This document shows positions 23,747 to 35,470 of a DNA stretch of 64,000 nt, one piece after another. Numbering within the stretch: position 1 is the first letter of the stretch; the number at the start of each line of letters is the position of its first letter. The DNA comes from Hofstenia miamia (Eukaryota > Xenacoelomorpha > Acoela). The stretch is taken from NCBI GenBank assembly GCA_004352715.1, contig SCFE01000039.1:1627966-1691965 (forward strand). Direction: 5' to 3'. Position numbers and translations under genes: made by a program. The notes beneath the pieces were generated by a model. It did not search any database and was not told the DNA's origin. It saw only the letters and a program-made list of their open reading frames with translations.

Positions 23747-24202
23747 TCATTTATTCAAAGTTTTACGAATTTCTTGAAGTAAATCTTGAATAGCCTCATT
23801 GTTCAATGTGTCTGAATTACGAATAGCATTCGCTACAATCATTATGATTTTTGGATCTGTCGTAGAACTAATATAAATACGTCCATTTAATCCAACACAA
23901 AGTTCAAACGAGACGCCTAGCTTGTGAAGCCCAGATATTAATGAACAAGATGAAGACAAAATACTTCTAACGAAGTTAAGAGAACATGAAAAATAAGCAC
24001 CATCTGTAGATGAAAGTACACCCATTCCTGAGGATTTCGCTTGGGCATCAATGCAAGACATTTCCGGTTCCATGTCAGGATCAGCTTGGATTAGGCGGCC
24101 GAAAACGATCTCACCGTTCTTGAGATCAGGTTTGATACGCTGAGTTGCAGATTCGAATGAGAGCACACCAAGTGATGCATATCGACTAGACCCAATGTCC
24201 AC
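23747..24202 (-). CDS. EXOSC3: Exosome complex component RRP40, exon 2
   Basis: Second coding exon, 151 codons plus TGA. The acceptor AAG at 24205-24203 joins in phase to the exon 1 donor so that the protein reads ...GDYWK then VDIGSSRYASLGVLSFE, the conserved S1-domain continuation. It carries the end of the S1 RNA-binding domain (including DMEPEMSCIDAQAKSSGMGV) and the C-terminal KH domain, with the RRP40-typical GLNGRIYI loop near residues 195-202 of the joined protein. The last two sense codons (AAT AAA) form a polyadenylation hexamer directly before the stop. An open frame runs upstream of the acceptor to about 24313 but is hydrophobic and belongs to the intron. Confidence 0.92.
   Translation of the reverse strand: MDIGSSRYASLGVLSFESATQRIKPDLKNGEIVFGRLIQADPDMEPEMSCIDAQAKSSGMGVLSSTDGAYFSCSLNFVRSILSSSCSLISGLHKLGVSFELCVGLNGRIYISSTTDPKIIMIVANAIRNSDTLNNEAIQDLLQEIRKTLNK
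23750..23755 (-). terminator. AATAAA polyadenylation hexamer overlapping the EXOSC3 stop
   Basis: AATAAA is formed by the last two sense codons of EXOSC3, immediately before TGA. If used, cleavage would fall 10-30 nt downstream, inside the 86-nt spacer before RPB10. Not shown to be used. Confidence 0.45.
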
Positions 24203-25509
24203 CTTGAACATGGCGATTAAAAATATGAACAAGAAAATAAAATTAATCAGTGGGTTTTGAAAAGCCGAAAAAGCAAGAAGGAATAAGCTCATTAAAATTA
24301 CAGGAGCAATCAATATTAACTTTGGAAAAAAATGGGGGAATATATTCTTACTACAAGAATTAAATAGAAAGAGGCTATTCTAGAAACGAATATATTTTGC
24401 AAAGTTTGAATAAATTGCTAATAAAAAATAGTGAATGAATTGAACACTACTGTAGAATGGCGAATACAAAAGATTATATTTGACCATACATTTATCAAAT
24501 TTTGAAATTATACTTAAATTAACATAAAATTGAATTTACAATTTAAAAATGTATGTTTTAAAATATTCATAGAAATTGGAGAGTCTTCTTTAAAGAAATT
24601 CTTCAAAAGAAAGGATAATTCTAGTGTTAAAAGGACACAAATTATAAACTAAAAATATCCAATTAACTTATTGGTGTAAAACGCTAGTAGATGGGAGCAA
24701 AGCATTACAAAAAACGAGAATATATGCAATATGACAGAATGTAAATTACGTGAAAACCCTAGCATAATATTATTAGAATTGCTGTAACGACAATATATTA
24801 CTTAAAATAAGAAAATATTAGAAAACTTTAGTTTTGACTCCTTAAGAAATAATTTTCATTAGAGTTGATTTTACTTTTTAGTTAATAAGCGAACACAATA
24901 ATAATTGTAGTAAATTAGTTACATTTTTTTAAAATAGGTTTTCAGTATGGATTATTTCTTCATTTAATTAACACTAGAAGCACCAAAACTGTTTTATTCC
25001 CTTAAAGAACAATGCCATTCACTCACAACCAGTGTAGTAAAATCGATGTTTTCAATGTATGCTTTCTAAAACAAAACAAGGAATGTTATTATTTAAAAAC
25101 ATTTAACTGCTATTTTTAAGGTTTAATTATAAAAAACTGATCTAAGATGACCGACTGGTGCTTCTAGTGAAATTTACAATAACTTTTTTGCATGCTTTGA
25201 AATTTTTGCACAGCTATTACTAAGATCGAAAAATGAGCGAAAAGTGCGGACTCTTATTGGACAGTTCCCACCAAAAGTATTTGGTCAATTCACTAAATTC
25301 ACACTATTTAGAATCAGAATTAATAATAATAACAATAAAAAACCAAATTGAGCGCCATTCCTTAACTTAAAAAGTGGTATCAAGTGGCGCTGCTTATCAG
25401 CTGTTAATGATACTAAATATATACATCATTGGTGGCTAAAACATTTTTGGTAGGAAATTAGAGTAATGATAAATTCAGAAAGCTCGTCTTTTAGTACATG
25501 TACACATAC
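24203..25509 (-). other. EXOSC3 intron 1, 1307 bp
   Basis: Donor AAA/GTATGT at 25510/25509-25504 and acceptor TTCAAG at 24203. Splicing joins the frame without a break. It contains a small TIR-bounded element (24972-25169). Confidence 0.85.
24972..25169. mobile_element. Small MITE-like element, 198 bp, in the EXOSC3 intron
   Basis: The left end CACTAGAAGCACCA matches the reverse complement of the right end (TGGTGCTTCTAGTG) perfectly over 14 bp. TTAA precedes the left end, but the right flank is AAAT, so no clean target duplication is seen. A related end (CACTAAAAGCACCA) occurs near 26180. Confidence 0.6.
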
Positions 25510-25770
25510 TTTCCAATAATCACCAATTTTACCACAGATAATACCTATAACATGATCCCCAAGAGCAGGAATGTACCGCTTTTGAGGAGAGTTTACCCAA
25601 AACAGAGACTTCTTTTGTTTGAAATTTAAAATCCCAGAATGTGTGCAAACAATTCGATCAGTTTTTTTCACCAAACCAGGTCCAAGATTTACATCTTCGA
25701 TTTCAATGTTTTCAGGTAATTTAACAAAATCTCCACCAAAGATAACATCATCTACTTCAACTTCACACAT
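25510..25770 (-). CDS. EXOSC3: Exosome complex component RRP40, exon 1
   Basis: First coding exon, 87 codons (MCEVEVDDVIFGG...VGDYWK when joined). RRP40 is one of the three S1/KH cap subunits of the eukaryotic RNA exosome, which holds RNA at the entrance of the 3'-5' degradation channel in nucleus and cytoplasm. Exon 1 has the N-terminal domain (LGPGLVKKTDRIVCTHSGIL) and the start of S1 (KRYIPALGDHVIGIICGKIG), both diagnostic. The joined protein is 238 residues, close to the fly protein and shorter than human (275). The start is the ATG at 25770; the frame stays open to 25926, but the upstream sequence is low-complexity and a TTTCTTCCTAG acceptor-like site sits 14 nt before this ATG. EXOSC3 and RPB10 follow each other on the same strand. 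Confidence 0.92.
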
Positions 25771-25800
25771 TAATATAAAACGAACTAGGAAGAAATTATA
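25771..25800 (-). promoter_or_regulatory. Splice-acceptor-like site 14 nt before the EXOSC3 ATG
   Basis: Minus strand TATAATTTCTTCCTAG with AG at 25786-25785. A strong pyrimidine tract. Cis (5'-UTR intron) or trans (spliced leader) use cannot be told apart without RNA. Confidence 0.55.
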
Positions 25801-25929
25801 AAATATAAAAATAGTCTTAAATTGTCTGTTTTTCTTTATATAAATATGTATATGCGACGCAGTTAGTGGTTTTTCTATAAATATATTCACTAAATATTTT
25901 GACATGTATAGATTAAATTCGCACAATAA

Positions 25930-27260
25930 ATAAATATTTATCTCAACATGGAACTGTTTTTAACATTTATTATAAAATGAAAAATTAGCAATCAATTGCC
26001 ATCAATCATGTTGAAAATATTTGAGCTCAACTGAATAAAGATAGTTTTAGTTTTAAATTTGATTCTGAGTAAATTTCCGTTTCAATTTCAGGGTTTCACC
26101 TCAAATATTTCTAGACAGTAATAATTTTTTAAACATATTTTTTAAACTACTGCCAAAGTTACATGTTGAGAATATTATAACACTAAAAGCACCACAATCA
26201 GCATTTTGAAGGTCTAAAATTTTGTAATTACGCTACAAGTAAAACTACTAATTTTACAACTCTCTCATTTTGTGATACTTAACAAACTTTTTGGATAAAT
26301 ATAATATAAATTTTCCAGCACAAATTACACCCTTGATTTCACTCATGTCTATGAACGCCCAAGCAGTAATATAAATATATTAAATCTGCATAAAGACCGA
26401 TTCAATTTGTTTTCCAAAATTTGAAATTAAATATTTCTATATTTTTTATGAAGATCAATTAATCTTTAGGTCTGACAAAGATTATTCTGAAAAGTTGTTG
26501 ACTAAACGTATGAGGAAAAAATAAAAAGTGAGAATAATGATACTCTGAAATTGGGAATGGATCTCTGAAATATTTGCCAGAATTTATTAGTGGCTACCTT
26601 TTATATATAATGGCTGATTTGTACATGTAGATAAATCAAAGAAATTTCATTTAAAATGTCATCATTTTAAAAGCCAAATATCATTTCATCAGAACAATAT
26701 AAATACACATTGTGATTATTACACGAGTGAAAATTCATGAATATTGCAAAAATAAGTCTTAAAATATCCTTACCGGTGATCGAGATAGAGCATTTTAAAT
26801 TTTCTGCAGCGGGGAGATTTTCTCATCTCAGCACTTCATGAAAACAGGTATTTCACCAGTTTTGTACCCCCCAGATATCATTTTAGAAGTGAAAATGTTG
26901 ATAAAATACAAAATTCTATAAAGAAAATTGGTCTAAAAAGGTTTATTATTTATTTTACAATAACGCAGCAGTGAGAATTTTTCATCTGTTGGCAAAGAAT
27001 TATTTTTCATTAAAGAAAGTAATCATGGTAATATAATTCTAGTTGATGTAAGTTTTCAATCTATAAATATAGGCAATAGCCAACTCACAGAAATTTTTAT
27101 TTTTATCTTGTCATCAAAGAAGATATTTCAAAAATTCTTTTTGCCATCTTCATGATTTTTCAACTGCTACACATTTGAAAAATGGACAAAAACTAGTGGA
27201 TAAAAGTTCCCTTGATTAGAGTACCGTTCATTTATGATTATTCACACGCACTTAAATATA
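25930..27260. other. Non-coding DNA upstream of EXOSC3
   Basis: No gene recognised. One lone terminus related to the intronic MITE (CACTAAAAGCACCA, about 26180). Confidence 0.45.
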
Positions 27261-27263
27261 ATA

Positions 27264-27321
<58 letters not shown>

Positions 27322-27323
27322 TT
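27264..27323. repeat. (AAT)n microsatellite, probable LINE tail
   Basis: Plus-strand AAT repeats, i.e. (ATT)n on the minus strand, lying just downstream of the LINE coding end at 27375. Simple-repeat tails are typical of several non-LTR clades. Confidence 0.85.
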
Positions 27324-27374
27324 ATAGACATTATTAACCGCTGAAGGCATACACAACAAAAAAATAAAAACAAG

Positions 27375-28721
27375 TCAAGTTTTACGGCAGCGAGGACAGT
27401 CACAGGAGACGAAATAGGAGCAAATGGAAGAGTAGGCGAAGTTAAAGAAGGGCTCAGCAAAGAGGCAAGCCATTAAAGATTTCTTGNNNNNNNNNNNNNN
27501 NNNNNNNNNNNNNNNNNNNNNNNNNNNNNNNNNNNNNNNNNNNNNNNNNNNNNNNNNNNNNNNNNNNNNNNNNNNNNNNNNNNNNNNNNNNNNNNNNNNN
27601 NNNNNNNNNNNNNNNNNNNNNNNNNNNNNNNNNNNNNNNNNNNNNNNNNNNNNNNNNNNNNNNNNNNNNNNNNNNNNNNNNNNNNNNNNNNNNNNNNNNN
27701 NNNNNNNNNNNNNNNNNNNNNNNNNNNNNNNNNNNNNNNNNNNNNNNNNNNNNNNNNNNNNNNNNNNNNNNNNNNNNNNNNNNNNNNNNNNNNNNNNNNN
27801 NNNNNNNNNNNNNNNNNNNNNNNNNNNNNNNNNNNNNNNNNNNNNNNNNNNNNNNNNNNNNNNNNNNNNNNNNNNNNNNNNNNNNNNNNNNNNNNNNNNN
27901 NNNNNNNNNNNNNNNNNNNNNNNNNNNNNNNNNNNNNNNNNNNNNNNNNNNNNNNNNNNNNNNNNNNNNNNNNNNNNNNNNNNNNNNNNNNNNNNNNNNN
28001 NNNNNNNNNNNNNNNNNNNNNNNNNNNNNNNNNNNNNNNNNNNNNNNNNNNNNNNNNNNNNNNNNNNNNNNNNNNNNNNNNNNNNNNNNNNNNNNNNNNN
28101 NNNNNNNNNNNNNNNNNNNNNNNNNNNNNNNNNNNNNNNNNNNNNNNNNNNNNNNNNNNNNNNNNNNNNNNNNNNNNNNNNNNNNNNNNNNNNNNNNNNN
28201 NNNNNNNNNNNNNNNNNNNNNNNNNNNNNNNNNNNNNNNNNNNNNNNNNNNNNNNNNNNNNNNNNNNNNNNNNNNNNNNNNNNNNNNNNNNNNNNNNNNN
28301 NNATCGTAGAGCGACCAGGAAGGTTGCCATGTTGAGAAGAAGAGATGAGGTGACGAATTTTTGGGAATACATAACGAAAAACAAGGCGTTCAAAGATGAT
28401 AGACAGTCGAGATAGAATAGCTATTGGGCGGTAGGACGTGACCTGCGAGGAGGGAAGCTGATTAGATTTTAACAGCGGAGAAATCCAAGATGTCTTCCAA
28501 CAGGCGGGATAGCGCTTAGTGGAGCAAATGAAGGAATAAAGATGCTTTAAATGGATAGAAAGCGTGGAGGAGGTTTCATGAATTACAAAGGAAGGAACAC
28601 CGTCAGGATAACAAGGACCAGACAACTTGCAAGATTTAAGCATGAGAGAAATATCATGAGCGCTGAAGACCATATCACAAAGTCGGATTAGCGGGGAGGC
28701 AGCAGGCGGACCAGGGCACAT
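27375..28721 (-). mobile_element. Non-LTR retrotransposon (LINE) with RT, interrupted by a gap
   Basis: Minus-strand frame. Before the gap it reads GPCYPDGVPSFV, then CWKTSWISPLLKS, TSYRPIAILSRLSIIFERLV and SSQHGNLPGRST: the N-terminal blocks of a non-LTR reverse transcriptase (PDGVP, W..A.i.P..K, yRPI..L, QhGF..grsT). The palm with the catalytic Asp pair falls in the 816-bp N gap (27487-28302). After the gap the frame ends with FVSCDCPRCRKT, a Cys-rich C-terminus. The visible parts have no stop, so it could be a fairly young copy, but whether the frame is continuous through the gap is unknown. The upstream endonuclease region is not seen beyond about 28740, so it is probably 5'-truncated. 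Confidence 0.8.
27487..28302. other. Assembly gap (816 N)
   Basis: N run in the middle of the LINE; any frames drawn through it are meaningless. Confidence 0.99.
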
Positions 28722-28739
28722 GCTTACACTCGATAGATG

Positions 28740-30757
28740 TCACTAATGATACGAGCATTATATATAACTAATAAACATCATTTATAATATTGAAATATCA
28801 AATGATTACCAAAAATGAGCCACAATGTAACACTCGCTGCAAATGTCTGTTTTTCAACCAATTACATGTCTTCACGCATGAACATTTAAAATAGGCTCAA
28901 ATTTTACTACAGCAAAGATCATTAGTAAACATGCTGTGAATTTCACTACAACATGTAATCAAATTGATCATTTAGACAAACGAGAAAATCAAATGCATGT
29001 TGAATGTGTTTTGCCAAACTCTTTGTGTATACAGTTTAATGAGTCTTAATAAAGGTTAGTTGTTTTGATCGAATAGCGGCTAAAAACCATTTTTTGTCAA
29101 AGCATATGATAGAAAACGGATTACAGTGATGCAAAGAGCATAACTGAATGGTTTCGTGTTATTTCTTACATGCGAATTCAAGATTGAGGAGTTACTTCCA
29201 GCTAGATGACAATATGTTGGAAGAGGTCAAAATGACGAATTAAGACCAAAAAAACTTTCGCCACATGTAATTTGGAACGAAATCAGAGCCTAAGGAAAAC
29301 ACTTCTAGGGATCTGTTGATTCATTGGTTTATGATGTAATATGAGCTGATTCATTGAGAAGGTGTGATTATTAAAGTGAAAGTAGGTGAAATGTGTACTG
29401 TATGTTGTTCTCATTATTGCTTGAAATTATGTTATTAATAAAATTTTGTAATAATGTGATTCTTTTTGAAAGATTTCTATGGAAGCTCATTTTAGATGAA
29501 CGACATGTATTTACATATAATAAAATTAATAATAATAGTATGTGTACAGAAAATCTGAAATGTTGTGTCAATAATGTACTTGATATTCTTAAATTGATCC
29601 AGTGTAGAGCTGTTGTAATTCATACAAAGTGTCAGTTTCATCACTTTGATTGCGCACGACATTGTATTTGAGAAATATCGAAATGGTGTTGACTTCATTA
29701 GGTATTGATGCAAAGCAAAAACAAAACGTACGATAGCTACAAAACATCTGAGGGGGACTAAAATTGTTCATGAGTATGGATCTGTGATTTATTCGAAAAA
29801 AGTGAAGAGAAAATTCCTTCCCAGTCCTCAAGTGACATTTGCACTGAAACAGTATTACTAACTGTACACATATTTATGTATACTTTTGAAGCAGTTCTGT
29901 CAACGGCTTTTAAAATTTATGGTTAGATGAAATGCATAATTGAATATTTGACATCAGGGCCTTGCAATAATGTATTGAAATAATATTGCAATTCAAAAAA
30001 TTCAAAGAAATATATTGCAATATAAGTTTGCTGGCAATATAATATTGTGGGTAATTGAAAGCTGCCTATTTTAATCAAAGAAAATGATTCTACTGTCACT
30101 ATATTATGATTTGCAAACTATGTTTGACCTTAGTTACTAATCCTATGTCAGCTATTCAAATTAATTGTAATTATGTTAAGTACTTAAACATACGCTTCAG
30201 CATATTCCAAGTAGCGAAAATATTTTTTTCAGTATAAGGACGCAATATAGAAAATGGCGCAATTCAAAAATCTATTCAAACCAGTTAATGTGAATTGACA
30301 TTGAATTACAATGAAATTTAACATTTTACTTAGGCTGCTCAAATTACCTTCTCCTTTGCTTCCCTTTAAGGACTGCAGGCCCACAATCTCCCCTTCTTAA
30401 ATCCGACACTGCCTATACGGGTTGCTCCTTAATACAACTGAAATTTTAATTAACGTACAATGGTTTTCATTAATCCTTATAACTTTCGATCACCAAATAG
30501 TAAGCTTTCGGCTAGCTAACATATTTCCATTAAAATTGCTATAAGTTGTAAACTCACCTAGACGTACTCATCGGAGACCTGTAAAAGTAGTTTCCAGTAA
30601 TTAGCAAATAATTGATTACAAAAGTATTTAAACTCATCAAGTCAAGCCCCAAAATTTAAACCATCAAAAAGACTTGAATACAGAATGTCTTGATGCACGA
30701 TGTCACGATTTTGTCATATAACAGTTAGTACATTCTTCAACAAACATATTTAATGGA
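28740..30757. other. Non-coding DNA, 2 kb
   Basis: Overlapping short frames at 29371-29831 on both strands are not supported by any motif. Near 29956-30060 there is a tract with repeated ATATTGCAAT motifs starting CAGGGCCTTGCAATA that may be another MITE end. Confidence 0.4.
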
Positions 30758-31092
30758 GATCAGGGTTTTCGAGTCGAGCTCGAGTTTTTACGTTTTGAGT
30801 TCGAGTTCGAGTAATTTTTTAAATGAAATTCCGAGTTCAATCGAGTTTTTTTCTAATTCCAGGTTTTTTAGGGTAAAAAACAATTATTTTACAATAATTC
30901 TAAGCTAAAAAAAGNNNNNNNNNNNNNNNNNNNNNGATCAGGGTTTTCGAGTCGAGCTCGAGTTTTTACGTTTTGAGTTCGAGTTCGAGTAATTTTTTAA
31001 ATGAAATTCCGAGTTCAATCGAGTTTTTTTCTAATTCCAGGTTTTTTAGGGTAAAAAACAATTATTTTACAATAATTCTAAGCTAAAAAAAG
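30758..31092. other. 157-bp exact duplication across a 21-N gap (likely assembly artefact)
   Basis: Bases 30758-30914 are repeated identically at 30936-31092, with N at 30915-30935. Same gap size and structure as at 14702-15040. Confidence 0.9.
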
Positions 31093-31272
31093 TTTTTGTG
31101 ATTGGTAAAAAAATTGATGTTTAAGGAAATTTAATTTTTACAGTATTTTGAGTGGATTTTCAAACAAGTTCAAGTTTGAGTTTTGATGATTTCTCTTCCA
31201 AGTTTTTCTGATCAAGTTTTTCAAGCTTATTCAAGTTTGAGATCTTGACATTCTGAGTACTCAAAAACTGTG
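30761..31272. repeat. hAT-like MITE rich in TCGAGTT motifs, copy 1 (contains a gap)
   Basis: Starts CAGGGTTTTCGAGTCGAG and ends ...GAGTACTCAAAAACTGTG, whose reverse complement is CACAGTTTTTGAGTAC, so the ends are imperfect inverted repeats. Diverged tandem TCGAGTTCGAGTT motifs near the left end. A second diverged copy lies in the same orientation at about 45020-45285. The length is inflated by the duplicated 157 bp around a 21-N gap. Confidence 0.6.
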
Positions 31273-31490
31273 ATGATCACACAACTTTTAATTTGTAAGA
31301 TGAATGCAAGCAAAAATTAATAAATTTCTGCAAATTCTAAAGTTATGTTTAATGTGCCTTTATTTTTAAAGAATTTAAACTAAACTTAACATTTTTATCT
31401 ATCAATATTTAGATTTAAATTTTAGTGAAAATCCACCCTTTAAAACATAGTTTGCCAAAAAAGGAGAATTCATTAGAGGCCTGTATGTAT

Positions 31491-32330
31491 GGTTGGGTGA
31501 TAATCATGGGTTTTTCAAAAAATTTTAAAATGCATGGAAAACCATACACACCTTATTATAGCTGAAAAACATTTTCAAAAATGTATCACACATGCTCCTA
31601 ACTTAAAAATTGAATCCTCCCAAACCATGTTGAAACATTAGACTAAAGTCTGCATTATGAGCCAAATATTTTAAAGTAAGGTATATATCTTTCACAGCTT
31701 CTAGTCAATATTACATGTTGTATTAGAATTTTATAAGATATTTCTTGTTAGAAGATGTGTATAAAACCTAAGAATTTATTTCATAACTTTTATAAAAGGT
31801 CTAGTCTTTTGCCTTCTTTGCTTGGGCAACAGTTTCTTTTGCACTGGCACCCTCAATAAAAAGTTCCTTCATTTCCTTTCTCCAAGATAATTTAAGATCT
31901 TTGATATTTGATGTCTCTTCTTTAAAGCTACAGAATGATACACCTTAGTCTACATGGAGCTTTGTGGTCTGCTGCAGGATAATACCCCTGCTGACTGCCT
32001 CTAACTACTTTATTTTGTGGAGTCTATTATATCCACTTGACCACAAATTCTTTCCATTGCTATATTAGTGTCATCAGTATTTGTTGCTTGCTCTTCCACT
32101 TGGTTTTGAGCTCAGGGAATATTCCATAATCTCTTCTATGTCCAATAAATAGGTTATAAATAAAAGACTGACTGCTACTGAAACTTTGAACCCTCTCTGA
32201 AATAGGAGAAAGAAAAATACAATCAAGTACATGTTCATAGTTTTCCTATATCTCTGTAAATGTGCATTTTTGACAAGATATTCAATGTGACTTGGGAGGG
32301 TTGAATTTTTGAGCTAGGAACATGTGCTAT
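31491..32330. repeat. Old inverted-repeat element, left arm and centre
   Basis: The left arm (GGTTGGGTGATAAT at 31491 to about 31630) returns as its reverse complement in two pieces on either side of the LTR element: about 32290-32330 (CTTGGGAGGGTTGAATTTTT) and 42911-42970 (ending ATTATCATCCAACC). Thus a fold-back or TIR element stood here first and the LTR element was inserted into its right arm. The centre (31640-32280) is non-coding. Confidence 0.6.
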
Positions 32331-33554
32331 TGTAACATAATCTCATTTGTGTGGTCAAGTTAAGAAAAGAAATGAAAAGAACTAAGACTCAAGTAATATA
32401 AAAATTAATTGTACACACACATGATTATTATTAATTAGATTATTTGTAAAATTTTAATAAGCAGTATTTTGATAATAATTCACTTGCAGTACTTTTGACA
32501 AATAATAAAAGACTGAAATAAAAATGCTAATTAATACTGACGTGCATAAATGGCAGACAAAGAAAAAGAGGGAAATCAGTAAATTGTCAACATTGATTAA
32601 ACAGGTACTTGCCAAGTGTTTGATTGTTTGCTATTATTAAGTATAAAAATAGTGCAATTTATTTATTTGGTGATGAATGAAATTCATTGGATTTACTTCT
32701 TTATCTTATCAGGTTTATTTACTAATTCAATGGAATGCTAAATGGTCAAGCACTAGACTAATCCTGATGGTGGTCCCCGACTACATTTATAAGAAGTCTG
32801 GAATGACTAGCACACAATAGCCTTGCAAAAGTGTGGTGAGGCTGGTAGTTGTTGCTTACTTGAAGTGCTTATAGGTTAGGTGTAAGGATAATGATTTTTA
32901 TTTGTTATAGCTTTCCTATCATTTGTTATTCACAAGTTAGAGTTATTACTGTTAGATTAACTCTTGCAAGAAAAGCAATGTTTTATCTAGATCATTTTTC
33001 TTGGCTAATCAATCAATTGCCTGTTAGTAAATTAGATGACTTTCAACCAACTTACAAATTAGTTTTATTGCTGACTTATATCTCTAGGTTATTATATGTA
33101 GGGAAAGATAACAAGCTAAAGCACCATGGTGGTGTTACCTCTTTATATTTTAACCAAAACAATAACAAGAACAATCAATGCATTAAATTATTAACATATC
33201 ACACACACACACATGTTTTCTGAGACAATGTTCCACACACTGAGTCAACCATTGGTAATTCCTTCAATGTCCAAGTAAAGCTGGATTTGGTTTGAAAAGA
33301 TAAAGTATCCTCTTGTGCATTGCTTCAAGTTGGGTTTTGACCCTGCATATCATCTCTTGCTCTAGTCCTAAAATGGCTGTTGTTAGTTAGAGTATTACAT
33401 GTAGCTAATGTTATATTAATTCAGTTAATACAGTTAACAGTGATATAGAAAGAGGGAGTTTTTGGAGTCTGTCATACATAAATACTGCAAATAAATCAGA
33501 TTATGGTTAAGCAATCCTAACTTAAGTCAAAATTAGTGTTGGCAAGATTCTACA
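32331..33554 (+). repeat. 5' LTR
   Basis: Starts TGTAACATAAT and ends GATTCTACA (TG...CA). Matches 41695-42910 throughout with scattered substitutions and small indels (for example the CA microsatellite near 33200 is longer here). A 110-codon frame inside it is not a gene. Confidence 0.92.
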
Positions 33555-33572
33555 TGGCAATCATGACAGGTG
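33555..33572 (+). promoter_or_regulatory. Primer binding site candidate
   Basis: TGGCAATCATGACAGGTG directly after the 5' LTR. The TGG start pairs with a tRNA CCA end; I cannot name the tRNA. Confidence 0.55.
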
Positions 33573-33818
33573 CCTGACATGTGCAAGAGAAAGAAAAACA
33601 AAGGAAGAACATATTTGAATCAAAATAGTTGTTTATTCTCAAATTATGGAGAAAACCTTAGTGTGGAAAACCTGGAACAAGAATTAGTGCAAAGAAAATT
33701 GCTTCAGTTTACAAAAAGAAATCAAAAAAGAGGGAAACAAACATAAATACTACCTTACTTAAGTACACAAAAAAGTTGAAAGGAACCATCAAAGGATTAC
33801 TCAAAGCTAAATACAATA

Positions 33819-35322
33819 ATGGTATATTCTAAAAAGAAGACAAGAAGCAAAGTGAAAACTCAAACCCTCCCCCCCCAATCAAGAAAAACCCTGGAAATGC
33901 AAGATGTGACAATGTCCCCAGGAAGCAAACTGTCTCCAACAGAACTAGTGATACAGCCAGCACAACTAAACAGTGAACTCACAATAGTTCAATTGAGAGA
34001 AATAATTGAAAACAATAATAAAGAAAGACAGGAGTTAATGATATGCATACAACAGTTAACACAAAGAATATTTGAAATAGAGGTGGCAAATACCAAAAAA
34101 GAGAAACACATTGAGAAAATCATAGCAGGCACAAGTATATTATTGACAGAGCAATGAAACTTGTTTCAAAAACAGATAGAGAAACTAACCAAAGCAAACA
34201 AAGAAATTAAAGTTCAGAGTGAAAGGTTACAACAACTGATGAGTGAGTTACATGAGGAGAATATTAACCTTAGAGAAGACAATATGAACAAACAGATAGA
34301 AATTGATAACTTAAAAAACAAGATACAGTTAATGGTACTAAATAACAAAGAAAAAGGTGATGAAAACATCAAAACAATAGAAAATACAATAATTGAAAAG
34401 CCTCAACAGCTAGACAAGGCCATACCTCATAGAGATACACCAATGAACATGTACAAACAAAGTCAAACTGAAGAGGAATTCATTGAAAAATTAGTAGGAG
34501 ACATAACAAAGCAAGTGCAAGAAAATTGTATAAAACCAATAGAGAAAAAACCAACATTTGAAAATACAATACTGGCAGAAGATGAAGATAACAACATGTC
34601 CATATGTAAGGCAATATTGCCTAAGTTCACAGGGAGAGTTGATAATTACTCACTGACATTCAACAAATGGCTACAAATTTTTGAGATGAGTATGAAAGAG
34701 AGGAAAGTAACACAACAACAAGCAGCAGCAAGGTTTCCATTATATCTAAGTGGAGTAGCCTACCAACATTATTTAGTGTTAGATATACAGATGAAAACTA
34801 ATTACAAAAATTTGATAGGAGAGTACCAAAAATACTACAATGATGAGTGTTTCAAGAGTCAATACTGAATGTTGCTAAATGGAACAAGGATGAATAATAG
34901 AGACAACTTAAGAAACTATATGTTGCAAGTGGAAAGATTCCTAAAACTCAACTCAAGAGAACAAACATATTTGAAATACAATTTATTCTCACACTTTTCA
35001 AAGGCCTACCAGAGACAATACATTAACAATTTCAAATTAAATGTAATGTGGATGATTTGCTAGACAAAATGATTAGTAAAGGACTCACAATACAAATAAC
35101 AATGGAAAGCAGTGTGAGGATCAATGAAAAGTCAATGATAGGAAAGCTGGTAATAAGTAACACAATACCTATGGTTAGTAACTCAATAGGAAAAGACTGA
35201 ATAAGAAATCAGGAGAGGAAATGATAAAAATAAAACTCAAGGATGGAACAATTAAACAGATAAAATGAAAGGACCTGAAATGCCAGATGTGTGGCAATAA
35301 GGGACATATTAAGAGATATTGC
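33819..35322 (+). pseudogene. gag (coiled coil plus CCHC zinc knuckle), broken
   Basis: One frame from 33819 to 35063 is interrupted by only two in-frame TGA codons (34155 and 34866), followed by a frameshift. Residues about 45-190 form a long Gln/Glu/Lys/Asn-rich heptad pattern (coiled coil), then a Gag-core-like segment (ILPKFTGRVDNYSLTFNKWL...YYNDECFKSQY...NLRNYMLQVERFLKL). After a frameshift the zinc knuckle CQMCGNKGHIKRYC (C-x2-C-x4-H-x4-C) lies at 35281-35322, with a very acidic stretch next. Gag would form the particle and bind element RNA. Both TGA codons could derive from Trp or Arg codons. Confidence 0.8.
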
Positions 35323-35470
35323 AAAAACAAATTAATTGGATAGAAGAAGAAGCATATTTTGATGAGGAGGATCTAATTGAAAATGAGGAGGAACAAGAAA
35401 ATGATGAAGAAACTGAATCTACAGAAATGGATGATTTAAATTAGAGGGAGTGCCATCTCTGATAAAATGA

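Noticed and set aside
24203-24313. Upstream extension of EXOSC3 exon 2 with a hydrophobic N-terminus
   Set aside because: Lies upstream of a working AG acceptor; joining at 24202 restores the conserved S1 domain, so this is intron.
27473-28393. Long frames consisting mainly of undefined residues
   Set aside because: Created by the 816-N gap; only the minus-strand frame with RT blocks at its edge is meaningful.
29950-30060. MITE starting CAGGGCCTTGCAATA
   Set aside because: No matching right end or target duplication could be found; only an ATTGCAAT-rich tract.
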